Part shown: piece after piece, positions 56,432 through 64,000 of the stretch
Layout of the letters: every line of letters starts with the position of its first letter
How positions within the stretch are numbered: position 1 is the stretch's first letter
Source of the DNA: a virus
Strand: one strand, 5' to 3'
Length of the DNA stretch: 64,000 nt
Virus record (IMG/VR): IMGVR_UViG_3300028829_005183
Coordinates: 49,340-113,339 of that record
Made by a program: the position numbers and the translations under genes
The notes under the pieces: generated by a model
Told to the model about the DNA's origin: nothing
Seen by the model: only the letters and a program-made list of their open reading frames with translations
The model's database searches: none

Positions 56432-56470
56432 GGAGGGGTGATTACAGAGGTAATCATCCCTTCGTTGTTT
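56432..56470 (+). terminator. Terminator hairpin after TonB receptor gene
   Basis: GGAGGGGTGATTAC (56432-56445) pairs with GTAATCATCCCTTC (56450-56463) through an AGAG loop, with one G-U pair. A T-rich stretch (GTTGTTT) follows. Confidence 0.8.
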
Positions 56471-56538
56471 AGAATCACAACATAGGTAACATAATATTTT
56501 TTATATGCCTTCACTCGAATGAAACCCAAGGAGCTTGT

Positions 56539-58437
56539 ATGCGTCTAATATCTTTTTTCTCTGTACTATTCTTTCTACACTTCACAATCAAAGGTCAATG
56601 TGATGTAGCTATAACTGATGTGAATCTCAATACATATGAGGTTACAGTTGAAGTAATTAACTCAGCGGGATGTACCGCAAATGGACCAGGTGGTGTTAAT
56701 GGGGCAGTAACCATGCTACAAATAGGTTATCACTTGCCAGAAGCCATCGATCCAGATAATGAGGTAGTTGACCTATTAACACTACCAAATGCTCCATGCA
56801 GTCCACAATGGGTAGATAATGGGTACAACTTAGGTATGAATCCTACTAGCTTTCATCCTGGTTGGTGGTATAGTCCATCTACATCAGTAACTTTTCAATC
56901 AGATATTATGGGTGATGGGTTAATTACTGGCGATGTGGTTACCATCCCTCTTAATCCACCAGGTGATTATATTACTTACCCCAACCCCGTTGCCGAATGT
57001 GGGGATGATTTAATTGATTATTGGTTATCAGAAGATGAATGTATTGAATTTGTAGTATGGCAATTAAATTATGGTTCAACTTGGTATGAAAACAATGGGG
57101 GCTGGGCAACGGGTGAAGGGCCTGGAACATATCAAGATCAAAATTGTAACAATTCGTGGTATCTATGTAGAGATGAGAATCCCGGTGCGGCTGTAGCATC
57201 TCCTGATTTTGCTTGCCCGCCAGATGCACCAGATGCAGTAGTTGGTGATATTGAGTTTGATATAGGTTGTATAGGTGATATACCTACATATCAACTAACA
57301 TACACAGTATTTAATTATGGTAATGCACCAATAACCGATTATTGTATTGAAATATGGAATGAAGATTATTATCAATGTTTTGATTCAGAACTTTTTGGTT
57401 CATATGAAATTGGAGTAGGTGAGGGTCAACAATTCACTACACCTTTTTTTGAATATGATGGCGGTGCTAGTATTTTTGTAGTTTCTGTTGATAATGTTAA
57501 TGATGAAGTTATTACAGGTAATAACAATACTTCAGTTTACTATCCTGATGAGTTAGATGAATTAGTATGTCCTGAAGTGTGCGAACCAGATACTGTTGAA
57601 ATTGAAACAATCACTTACATAACTCAAATAGATTCAATATTCATAACTGATACAGCATACGATACCATCTATATTCAATTACCACCTGAAATAATCTATG
57701 ATACTTTAGTAGTCATTGATGTTGTAGATAACTTCATCTATGATACCATTTATGTTGATAACTTCATCTATGATACCGTCTATGTAGATAACTTCATCTA
57801 TGATACCGTCTATGTAGATAACTTCATCTATGATACTACTTACATTTACGTCGAACTACCACCGGATACACTAATAGTTACTGAGGTGGAATATGTAACA
57901 GATACCATTTATATTGATAATTACATTTACGAATACGATACTGTGTATGTGGATGTTCCAATAGTGGATACCCTTTATATTACAGAAACCGAATACATAG
58001 TAGATACATTATTTGTAACAGAATACATAACTATAACAGATACGATAACAGAATACATAGTTCAGGAGATGTGGATTGATTGTATTACAGGTTTACCATG
58101 TGATGAAGAACCACCTGGAATGCAATGTCCTGATTGGACTACGATTCATATACCAAATACATTTACTCCAAATAATGATGGACACAATGATGTTTGGAAA
58201 GTGATTTATGATTTGAGCTGTTGGGAAGATGTGGAGTTTAAAATATTCAATCGGTGGGGTAATCAGATATATGAGGGATATGGTGATTACTACGAATCAT
58301 ATCCATTTTGGGATGGAAGTGTGAATGGGGGAGATTATTACGCTCAAGATGGGGTATACTTCTATTTATTCAAAGCAAAGAAAGTGGGAATGGTAGAGGT
58401 TATCGAAAAGCAAGGACACATAACAATTTTCAGATAA
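56539..58437 (+). CDS. Secreted protein with T9SS type B sorting domain
   Basis: 632 residues: signal peptide (RLISFFSVLFFLHFTIKGQ), several beta-sandwich-like regions, a linker of repeated DNFIYDTVYV units (about 395-434), and a C-terminal 90-residue domain with IPNTFTPNNDGHNDVWKV, FNRWGNQIYEG, WDGSVNGG and DGVYFYLFKAK, the gliding-motility-associated (type B) sorting signal. It should pass through the host type IX system. AAGGAG lies five bases upstream. Two of the five GATC sites are in this gene. Confidence 0.88.
   Translation: MRLISFFSVLFFLHFTIKGQCDVAITDVNLNTYEVTVEVINSAGCTANGPGGVNGAVTMLQIGYHLPEAIDPDNEVVDLLTLPNAPCSPQWVDNGYNLGMNPTSFHPGWWYSPSTSVTFQSDIMGDGLITGDVVTIPLNPPGDYITYPNPVAECGDDLIDYWLSEDECIEFVVWQLNYGSTWYENNGGWATGEGPGTYQDQNCNNSWYLCRDENPGAAVASPDFACPPDAPDAVVGDIEFDIGCIGDIPTYQLTYTVFNYGNAPITDYCIEIWNEDYYQCFDSELFGSYEIGVGEGQQFTTPFFEYDGGASIFVVSVDNVNDEVITGNNNTSVYYPDELDELVCPEVCEPDTVEIETITYITQIDSIFITDTAYDTIYIQLPPEIIYDTLVVIDVVDNFIYDTIYVDNFIYDTVYVDNFIYDTVYVDNFIYDTTYIYVELPPDTLIVTEVEYVTDTIYIDNYIYEYDTVYVDVPIVDTLYITETEYIVDTLFVTEYITITDTITEYIVQEMWIDCITGLPCDEEPPGMQCPDWTTIHIPNTFTPNNDGHNDVWKVIYDLSCWEDVEFKIFNRWGNQIYEGYGDYYESYPFWDGSVNGGDYYAQDGVYFYLFKAKKVGMVEVIEKQGHITIFR
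57724..57843 (+). repeat. Four 30-base direct repeats encoding DNFIYDTVYV
   Basis: Four head-to-tail units of GTAGATAACTTCATCTATGA plus ten bases, nearly identical at DNA level, unlike the diverged repeats at 33-34.5 kb. Such recent repeats can change copy number by slippage. Confidence 0.92.
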
Positions 58438-58446
58438 AAAGGTCAT

Positions 58447-60483
58447 ATGAAAAAATTAATTACAATTCTTATAGTTGCGTTAAGTACATCAATCTATGCG
58501 CAAGAACAATGTGGTACTGATGCGTTGATGATGGGTATACCACGAAATCAACGAATGATGCCACCACCTGAGGTAGATTTGGATACTGCTGAAGTTATCA
58601 CAATCCCATTAGTGTTTCACATCGTACATTTGGGTGAACCAATCGGTGAAGGAACGAATATCAGCGATGAGCAGATTCAAAGTTCCGTAGATGCGTTGAA
58701 CGAAGATTTCAGAAAGATAGAAGGAACAAATGGTGATGGGTTGGGAGTTGATACCAAAATTGAGTTTTGTTTGGCATCTCGCTCGCCAGATAATCTACCT
58801 ACCACTGGGATACTCAGACACGATGGTTCAGACCTCATTTACTCAGATACATTCGCAGGTCAATCCATATACGAAGAATATGTTACGACTGGAGTAACAT
58901 CTATGAGTGGATTCTCAAATCCAAATGGTGTACCAGCTACTCATATGAAGGATGTATATGGGTGTTGGGACTTGGATGATTATCTGAACATTTGGGTTGT
59001 AAGTGAGATTGAGGGTAATAATGGTGGTAATGGTATTCAGGGGTTTTCATACATTGGGTTTAACAATATACAATGTGATGGGGGACCCGTTGTTCTGTAC
59101 AACAGAGTTGGTACTATTGGTAACATAAAAAGTGGAACTCTCAACAGAACAGTTACCCACGAATTAGGCCACAACTTTCTGCTATATCATACGTTTGGAT
59201 TCGGTGGTTCATCGTGTACAGAAACTAATTGTGAAACGCAGGGAGACCAAGTCTGTGATACACCACCAACAACACCAAACTATGGGTGTTCACCAAATAG
59301 TTGCCCGGATGCTCAAGTGAACAACTATATGGATTACACATCTCCAACTTGCCGTAATACATTCACTCAAGGGCAAACGGAGAGAATGCGTAATGAGATT
59401 TGGACGAGCAAGGGTGGATACACTCAAAGTTTAGGATGTATCCCCGTTACAGATGTGGATGGTGGTATATCAAATATGGCGATATTAAATCCAAATTGTA
59501 ACACTACTTTTGATGTAACGATAACATTGGCTAATTTTGGTATTGAAGAATTAACAAACCCTACTATAACACTAACAAATGGTAGTTCTCAGCAAACTTC
59601 AGATATTGAACTTAGTTTATTGGGTGGTGAAACATTTACTACTACAATTGAATTTACATCGTTATTTTCATCAACCATTGAAGCAGATGTGGTTTTTGAA
59701 CAATCAGAGGATTTCATCACAAACAATACAAATAGTACGGATTTCATCTATGAAGATGGTAACACATTGAAAATCGAACTAAGTCCTGATGTGTGGTCGA
59801 ATGAGTTGGATTGGGAACTTTTAGATGAAGATGGTGAGATTGTGATGTTCGGTGGTGATTATCCCGTCTTTTCACAAGATAGTACCTTTGTTGATGAGGT
59901 TTGCTTATTTGGTAGTTGTTATACATTCAATCTCTACGATAGTAATGGAGATGGGATGTGTTCGATTGATTTGGATGGTGATGGTAATTGTGATATATTC
60001 TATGATGCATTTCTACGAATCACATTGAACGATGAGGTAATATTTGAACTAACTGATGTTGATGATATGGATTTTGGTTCACAACTAACTTTCGAATTTT
60101 GTGATGAGGTTGTTGATTGTGTAGGAGATGTGGATGGGGATAATAAGGTAAGTGTAACCGATGTTATGACTATGTTATCTCAAATAGGATGTGTTCAGAT
60201 TCAAAATCCATGTCCTGCTGATTTGAACGGAGATGGTGTGGTAAATAGTGATGATTTGTTCATTGTATTATCGAACTATGGAAACAATTGTTCAGCAGCT
60301 GTATTGATTGAAGAATTCACAGAAATGAATGTGATGAAAGTATATTCTGATGTTCCTGTGGGATTCTATGATTTATCTGGTCGTTGGGTATCATCTGATG
60401 AAGGTACGTTAAGAAGTGGTATCTACATATTGATAGAAAAGCGTGATGGTTCGGTGGTACAATCGAAAATATTCATTCAGTAA
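58447..60483 (+). CDS. Secreted M43-type metalloprotease with dockerin-like region and T9SS tail
   Basis: 678 residues. Signal peptide (KKLITILIVALSTSIYAQ), then a pappalysin-type catalytic domain with HELGHNFLLYH (238-248; zinc histidines and glutamate) and the Met-turn NYMDYTS (293-299). A CARDB-like region follows, then two dockerin-like calcium repeats (DVDGDNKVSVTDVMTML and DLNGDGVVNSDDLFIVL, about 555-615) and a short C-terminal sorting domain ending GSVVQSKIFIQ. Extracellular protease or matrix enzyme. Confidence 0.92.
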   Translation: MKKLITILIVALSTSIYAQEQCGTDALMMGIPRNQRMMPPPEVDLDTAEVITIPLVFHIVHLGEPIGEGTNISDEQIQSSVDALNEDFRKIEGTNGDGLGVDTKIEFCLASRSPDNLPTTGILRHDGSDLIYSDTFAGQSIYEEYVTTGVTSMSGFSNPNGVPATHMKDVYGCWDLDDYLNIWVVSEIEGNNGGNGIQGFSYIGFNNIQCDGGPVVLYNRVGTIGNIKSGTLNRTVTHELGHNFLLYHTFGFGGSSCTETNCETQGDQVCDTPPTTPNYGCSPNSCPDAQVNNYMDYTSPTCRNTFTQGQTERMRNEIWTSKGGYTQSLGCIPVTDVDGGISNMAILNPNCNTTFDVTITLANFGIEELTNPTITLTNGSSQQTSDIELSLLGGETFTTTIEFTSLFSSTIEADVVFEQSEDFITNNTNSTDFIYEDGNTLKIELSPDVWSNELDWELLDEDGEIVMFGGDYPVFSQDSTFVDEVCLFGSCYTFNLYDSNGDGMCSIDLDGDGNCDIFYDAFLRITLNDEVIFELTDVDDMDFGSQLTFEFCDEVVDCVGDVDGDNKVSVTDVMTMLSQIGCVQIQNPCPADLNGDGVVNSDDLFIVLSNYGNNCSAAVLIEEFTEMNVMKVYSDVPVGFYDLSGRWVSSDEGTLRSGIYILIEKRDGSVVQSKIFIQ

Positions 60484-60508
60484 ATTAACATTTTTTAACA
60501 TTTGAGAT

Positions 60509-60539
60509 TTGGAGATTCATCAATTCCTCACTATATTTA
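60509..60539 (+). promoter_or_regulatory. Early-type promoter with shared leader
   Basis: TTTGGAGATTC (TTG at 60509) and TATATTTA at 60532, 23 bases apart, preceded by TTAACATTTTTTAACATTTG. The leader carries ATGATTGAGAGAG from 60547. Confidence 0.8.
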
Positions 60540-60567
60540 CTATGTAATGATTGAGAGAGTTAAAGAG

Positions 60568-60828
60568 ATGAGAAACGAAATTCAGTTGACGAGTGTGGTT
60601 GGTACGATGTTAAAAGTTATCGATGGTGACCGAACTCACCGATTGAAAGTTCTCTCTGAAACTCCAACGGGTCGATACCGAATCAACAAAACGATTATGG
60701 GAATCAGTCCTGAGACTGGTTTACCAATTGAGATTGATTATGCTCGAACAATCAACCACCGAACGATGATTAAAGAACAAATCCAACTTCAACGTTGTGG
60801 TGGTGTTGCTGTGATTGAAAAGATTTAA
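60568..60828 (+). CDS. Small early-type protein of unknown function
   Basis: 86 residues from the ATG at 60568, beginning MRNEIQLTSVVGTM; starting at the leader ATG 60547 would add MIERVKE. Contains basic segments (DRTHRLKVLSETPTGRY). Not recognised. Confidence 0.6.
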   Translation: MRNEIQLTSVVGTMLKVIDGDRTHRLKVLSETPTGRYRINKTIMGISPETGLPIEIDYARTINHRTMIKEQIQLQRCGGVAVIEKI

Positions 60829-60839
60829 ACCCCAAATAA

Positions 60840-61034
60840 ATGGTTGAAACAATTAACCCCTATACTCCTCAATACGAAGATGATACTCTTCGTGATTGCC
60901 TCTGTAATATCGCTATGGAGATGGAAAACCTCTCCCCAATGGCACAACTTTCTCTTCAGATGTTGATGGACCACTACGAAGTGGAAGATGATACGGTTTA
61001 CGATGTTGAGAATACTGAAATCCACGAAGGATGA
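60840..61034 (+). CDS. Small protein of unknown function
   Basis: 64 residues, acidic, with a helical segment MENLSPMAQLSLQMLMDHY. Overlaps the next short gene by ATGA. Confidence 0.55.
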   Translation: MVETINPYTPQYEDDTLRDCLCNIAMEMENLSPMAQLSLQMLMDHYEVEDDTVYDVENTEIHEG

Positions 61035-61168
61035 ATAAGTACGAAGTAGAAATCCTTTTGGAAGCCGGTTACGCATTGAATCAGCTCCAACAAATGACTC
61101 CTCAACAACGCCGAAATCTCGCTATGGAGTGCCAGGCGGCGGAGGATGAGTATTATGAAAATCTATGA
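61031..61168 (+). CDS. 45-residue protein of unknown function
   Basis: MNKYEVEILLEAGYALNQLQ, glutamine-rich and helical, ending YYENL. A further ten-codon frame starts at 61165 in its last codon and ends at 61197; that one is not supported. Confidence 0.5.
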   Translation: MNKYEVEILLEAGYALNQLQQMTPQQRRNLAMECQAAEDEYYENL

Positions 61169-61218
61169 TGTGGGGAAACGACGAATACGAAGATTAACAC
61201 TTTCTTAACATTAAAAAT

Positions 61219-61249
61219 TTGGATATATCAGAATTTATTCCGATATTAG
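61219..61249 (+). promoter_or_regulatory. Early-type promoter with upstream element and shared leader
   Basis: TTTGGATATATCAG (TTG at 61219) and GATATTAG at 61242, 23 bases apart, after TTTCTTAACATTAAAAA. Leader ATGATTGAGAGAGATATG runs into the gene at 61272. Confidence 0.85.
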
Positions 61250-61271
61250 TACTGTAATGATTGAGAGAGAT

Positions 61272-61598
61272 ATGAAAAACGAAAAAACCCTTCAGGCCCT
61301 TCGAAAGAAAGCTGGCCTCAAATACGGAGAAACGGCTCGGATGCCGAATCTAAACAAAGTTGCTGACCTTCTCAAAGAGGTTGGAATCGCGTGTGATGTT
61401 ACGACTTGGAGTTGTATGAAGTACGGAAGCGCGGCGGGTTGTCGATACATCACTAATGGTGGAACTCGTGATTACGATGGTTATCGATTGAAAGTTCCTC
61501 AGATTGGAATGAACATTAATTCTACCGATACCTACTATAGTTGGAATAACCAACGATACGCTCAACGATTGGTTGAGTTGGTTGAAGAAACTCCCTAA
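61272..61598 (+). CDS. Small early-type protein of unknown function
   Basis: 108 residues from the ATG at 61272 (adding MIERD if the leader ATG 61257 is used). MKNEKTLQALRKKAGL, then CMKYGSAAGCRYITNGG and SWNNQRYAQRLVELVEE. Not recognised. Confidence 0.65.
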   Translation: MKNEKTLQALRKKAGLKYGETARMPNLNKVADLLKEVGIACDVTTWSCMKYGSAAGCRYITNGGTRDYDGYRLKVPQIGMNINSTDTYYSWNNQRYAQRLVELVEETP

Positions 61599-61603
61599 GA
61601 GAT

Positions 61604-61729
61604 ATGAATCAAGGTAGAAGTAATAAACAAATAGAAGATAGTTATTGGATGATTACGATGGCTATAAAATGTTTCACTATAGCTATTGGATGTTGGTTAT
61701 TTGTGAAAGTATTGGATGTATTCATTTAA
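61604..61729 (+). CDS. 41-residue single-pass membrane peptide
   Basis: MNQGRSNKQIEDSYWMITMA followed by IKCFTIAIGCWLFVKVLDVF: a short polar N terminus and one membrane segment. May be a small inhibitor or lysis accessory. Confidence 0.55.
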   Translation: MNQGRSNKQIEDSYWMITMAIKCFTIAIGCWLFVKVLDVFI

Positions 61730-61750
61730 CAATTTCTTAACATTAAAAGT

Positions 61751-61781
61751 TTGGAAGTTACCGAAATTATCCGTATTTTAG
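61751..61781 (+). promoter_or_regulatory. Early-type promoter with upstream TTAACATT element
   Basis: TTTGGAAGTTACC (TTG at 61751) and TATTTTAG at 61774, 23 bases apart, after TTTCTTAACATTAAAAG. Confidence 0.85.
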
Positions 61782-61800
61782 TACTGTAAGATTAAGAGAT

Positions 61801-62031
61801 ATGATTAAACCAAAAGAACAACAAGCGACGCGAGGTCTTGAGATTGATTTGACCGGACCGCAAGGAAATGCCTTCTATCTGTTGGGGTATGCCCGAAACA
61901 TCGGAAAACAACTTGGAATGACTGAAAAGAACATTCAGAAGTTGAATGATGAGATGACCAGTGGTGATTATGAGAACCTTCTTCAGGTGTTCGATAAGAA
62001 CTTCGGAAGTATTGTTACCCTCTACCGATAA
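61801..62031 (+). CDS. Small protein of unknown function
   Basis: 76 residues, with GNAFYLLGYARNIGKQLGM and LLQVFDKNFGSIVTLYR. Not recognised; its leader is GTAAGATTAAGAGATATG. Confidence 0.6.
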   Translation: MIKPKEQQATRGLEIDLTGPQGNAFYLLGYARNIGKQLGMTEKNIQKLNDEMTSGDYENLLQVFDKNFGSIVTLYR

Positions 62032-62034
62032 GAT

Positions 62035-62148
62035 ATGGAAAATATTGTTTACATCGAAGGTGTGGGTCATTGTAAAGAAATTACCATCAACCGATTGAAT
62101 GAAGATGGAGTTAATGAACCCTACAATATCTATGAACCAGTAGAATAG
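62035..62148 (+). CDS. 37-residue protein of unknown function
   Basis: MENIVYIEGVGHCKEITINR and an acidic end. Short but placed three bases after the preceding stop and three before the next gene. Confidence 0.5.
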   Translation: MENIVYIEGVGHCKEITINRLNEDGVNEPYNIYEPVE

Positions 62149-62151
62149 CGT

Positions 62152-62451
62152 ATGAAAGTAAAAGTAGTAGTGAACTGCCAATATTATGAGAACTATAACG
62201 TCGACACCACTGGTTTCGGCGAAGTTCCGTATTGGAAACCCAAAGGTGGACATACCTTCGAAATGCCGATTGATTCGGATGTGGTGATGTATTGTGATGA
62301 TGGGGTATTGGTAGAAGCTATCAATAATTTGGTGAAGAAGCAGAATCGGATTTGGGAAAAGTTCGAAGTGATTGATTATGAGGTGGTATTTACAGAACCA
62401 TCAGTAGTGGTGGGGTTGGAATCTGAGATAAATGATTTAACATTAAATTAA
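62152..62451 (+). CDS. Small protein of unknown function
   Basis: 99 residues: KVKVVVNCQYYENYNVDT, KPKGGHTFEMPIDSDVVMYC and a C-terminal IEVVFTEPSVVVGLE-like strand region. Not recognised. Confidence 0.6.
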   Translation: MKVKVVVNCQYYENYNVDTTGFGEVPYWKPKGGHTFEMPIDSDVVMYCDDGVLVEAINNLVKKQNRIWEKFEVIDYEVVFTEPSVVVGLESEINDLTLN

Positions 62452-62461
62452 CATTTCAGAT

Positions 62462-62492
62462 TTGGATATATCAGATATTTTCACCATATTAG
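62462..62492 (+). promoter_or_regulatory. Early-type promoter
   Basis: TTTGGATATATCAG (TTG at 62462) and CATATTAG at 62485, 23 bases apart, after TTAACATTTCAGA. Confidence 0.8.
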
Positions 62493-62509
62493 TACTGTAA
62501 GATTGAGAG

Positions 62510-62848
62510 ATGAGAAAAGTAATTAACAAAGAGAAAGCGGGCCGGATGATTGGTGGAACTTCCCTCTGTGGATATGTTGAGGGTTTCACTTATGAAGAGC
62601 TCGTAGATTTGATGGGTGAACCAACGTTCCACGAAGAGGACGGCCATGATGGTAAGATTAACAAAGAGTGGACTATCATCCACTATGGTAACGTTTACAC
62701 CATCTACGATTGGAAAACCTACGATACCAACTACACTATGACTAAGCTCAAAAAGTGGAACGTTGGTGGAAAAACCAACGCTGCTGATTTCATCAATGAA
62801 CTCACTTGGAAGTTGGAGAAGAACCGTGAAGAATATTACACATTTTGA
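62510..62848 (+). CDS. Conserved-looking phage protein of unknown function
   Basis: 112 residues. GTSLCGYVEGFTYEELVDLMGEP and KEWTIIHYGNVYTIYDWK form a pattern I recall in short proteins of many large phages, without a known role. Ends one base before the next gene. Confidence 0.7.
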   Translation: MRKVINKEKAGRMIGGTSLCGYVEGFTYEELVDLMGEPTFHEEDGHDGKINKEWTIIHYGNVYTIYDWKTYDTNYTMTKLKKWNVGGKTNAADFINELTWKLEKNREEYYTF

Positions 62849-62849
62849 T

Positions 62850-63074
62850 ATGGAAGAGATAAAAACACTTAAACAGAGATTGAAGCCAGAGATTTTGGCT
62901 AACATTGAGGCGGAGAAGGATACCTACCCAAATTCCTACAACTACATTATGGATGAATTGAATGGGAATGTTGCGGTTACTCAGTTGACTTTGGAAACAA
63001 TCAATTCAATCACAACGTATTCACCGACGTACATCAATAAAATTACGGATATCTACGATATGTTCGACCAATAA
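62850..63074 (+). CDS. Small helical protein of unknown function
   Basis: 74 residues from the ATG at 62850: MEEIKTLKQRLKPEILANIE and helical to the end. Upstream in-frame ATGs lie inside the previous gene. Confidence 0.6.
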   Translation: MEEIKTLKQRLKPEILANIEAEKDTYPNSYNYIMDELNGNVAVTQLTLETINSITTYSPTYINKITDIYDMFDQ

Positions 63075-63084
63075 ATTCAAAAAT

Positions 63085-63270
63085 ATGTTAATAGTTTTAG
63101 AATCAGTAGGAAGTGTGTTCGATACTTCCAGTATGTGTATCTATCCACAGAAAGTGGATGGAAGTTATGATAAAGAAGTTAGTATCTCAATCGAAGAAGA
63201 AGAGGTATCAAAAGATTGGTGGGATTCCCTATCAGTTGAGGATTATGATACTGTAACTTGTTGTATGTAA
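63085..63270 (+). CDS. Small protein of unknown function
   Basis: 61 residues, MLIVLESVGSVFDTSSMCIY with an acidic middle and CCM at the end. Not recognised. Confidence 0.55.
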   Translation: MLIVLESVGSVFDTSSMCIYPQKVDGSYDKEVSISIEEEEVSKDWWDSLSVEDYDTVTCCM

Positions 63271-63271
63271 T

Positions 63272-63733
63272 ATGGGATATAACAAATTTAGATGGTATAC
63301 CAAAGGTAACCGAAAGAAACCATTAAAGAAATCAGAACCACTTCTATTGAGAATCAGAAATGGTGATTTTGAGTATTCACCATATTTCGATGAAGCAAAA
63401 GAAGAAAGAGCAAAGGGGAAGGAGATATATGATGATTATATGAAAACCACATATATCCGTGATGAGATAGAGAAAAAAAAAGAAGCACTTCAACGTAGTA
63501 AGATGAAGAGAGTGAAAGCTCTAAAGTTGAATGAAGAGGCAGATAAGGAAGAAAAGAAACGATTGAAGGAACTAAAACTCGCCTTAGAGAAGGAGTTTGG
63601 GAAAGACCTTTGGGATAAGGCAATGAAGAGGCAAAGGGGGAAGGGAACTACCGAAGATTTGTATTGGTGGTATAAGAAGCAATGTAAACTCACATATACT
63701 CCTTCAGAACTAAAAATCTTCTTGAAACGATAA
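63272..63733 (+). CDS. Basic coiled-coil protein of unknown function
   Basis: 153 residues. Basic N terminus (YTKGNRKKPLKKSEPLLL), then a long charged helix rich in K, E and R from about 65 to 115. It may bind DNA or RNA. Last longer gene in the window. Confidence 0.6.
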   Translation: MGYNKFRWYTKGNRKKPLKKSEPLLLRIRNGDFEYSPYFDEAKEERAKGKEIYDDYMKTTYIRDEIEKKKEALQRSKMKRVKALKLNEEADKEEKKRLKELKLALEKEFGKDLWDKAMKRQRGKGTTEDLYWWYKKQCKLTYTPSELKIFLKR

Positions 63734-63887
63734 CCCAACGATGGGAACTCCGTAGGTTGGAAACCGAAGGTGTGTAGAGAAAAAATTCCAGGGGAATTTC
63801 TTTAAGCCGTGTTCATATGAATGGATACGGTTTAATTATGCCGTGGGGTGATATATATGAATAGAACTTTGGTGGTGAGGTGAACAA
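63734..63887 (+). other. Gene-free, hairpin-rich stretch
   Basis: 154 bases with no convincing gene. CCAAC / GTTGG arms near 63735 and 63754, an AAATTCC-AGG-GGAATTT hairpin near 63784-63802 and CCGTG...ACGG with TTCATATGAA inside near 63810-63831. The second could end transcription of the 63272 gene; the others suggest folded RNA. Confidence 0.4.
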
Positions 63888-63998
63888 ATGAATGAGATAA
63901 TTATAAATCAGCAAATGTTGAAAGAGATAGAAGTAACAATAGTATTCCTATTAGTGTATATGATACTATGGTATGTATGGTCAGATAAGGAACTCTAA
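63888..63998 (+). CDS. 36-residue single-pass membrane peptide
   Basis: MNEIIINQQMLKEIE then VTIVFLLVYMILWYVW and a charged end. Ends two bases from the window edge. A small phage membrane peptide is likely. Confidence 0.5.
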   Translation: MNEIIINQQMLKEIEVTIVFLLVYMILWYVWSDKEL

Positions 63999-64000
63999 CC

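Noticed and set aside
57724-57843. CRISPR-like array
   Set aside because: The repeats are head-to-tail with no spacers and lie in frame in a coding gene.
61165-61197. Ten-codon frame MMWGNDEYED after the 45-residue gene
   Set aside because: Too short, no separate signal, and may be translational run-on by chance.

Overview
The window looks like part of a large, T4-related lytic phage genome that infects a marine Bacteroidetes (flavobacterial) host. The phage reading rests on a T4-type replication block (family B DNA polymerase, sliding clamp, clamp loader gp44 and gp62 equivalents), nucleotide and DNA-modification enzymes, holin-like and cell-wall genes, and tightly packed genes that are all on the + strand and mostly overlap by ATGA or TAATG. 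The Bacteroidetes reading rests on type IX secretion (T9SS) C-terminal sorting domains, a SusC/TonB-type receptor, and promoters of the TTTG / TAnnTTTG class. No capsid, tail, portal or terminase gene was recognised, so this is only part of the genome.

Layout. 0-10.4 kb: Mom-like modification protein (5' end cut off), HNH nuclease, DNA polymerase, clamp, a DUF4338/DruA-like protein, clamp loader, Nmad1-like protein, dCMP deaminase and a Cas4/RecB-like Fe-S nuclease. 10.4-14.5 kb: a lytic transglycosylase-like protein, a SLOG-like protein and two large glycosyltransferases. 14.6-30.0 kb: a glycan cassette of about ten glycosyltransferases of several folds, a short NDP-sugar dehydrogenase, NeuA-like and NeuB-like nonulosonate genes, an epimerase, three methyltransferases, a 2-hydroxyacid dehydrogenase and an IMPDH/GMPR-like enzyme. 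30-37.4 kb: small phage genes, a probable cell-wall enzyme, a giant repeat protein with a T9SS tail, a probable outer-membrane protein and membrane (holin-like) proteins. 37.4-43.2 kb: candidate internal virion proteins (ParB-like, metalloprotease, HAD phosphatase, P-loop kinase), several with capsid-targeting-like N termini. 43.2-46.9 kb: small early-type genes. 47-51.5 kb: GroEL, a J-domain protein, a SET-domain methyltransferase and a Nudix hydrolase. 51.5-60.5 kb: a glycosyltransferase-like protein, a secreted nuclease, a TonB-dependent receptor between two terminators, a T9SS type B protein and a secreted metalloprotease. 60.5-64 kb: short early-type genes behind near-identical promoters.

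At sequence level, fifteen promoters share TTG and TAnnTT elements exactly 23 bases apart, and in three cases the start codon lies where transcription should begin. GATC is almost absent: five copies were found by reading all 64 kb, two of them in one gene. No gene-free stretch exceeds 300 bases; the longest is 63734-63887. No tRNA, rRNA or CRISPR array was seen.

Taken together, the phage appears to carry its own replisome, folding machinery and glycan pathway, and it encodes proteins built to use the host's secretion and outer-membrane systems. Functional names come from motifs read by eye; no database search was possible.
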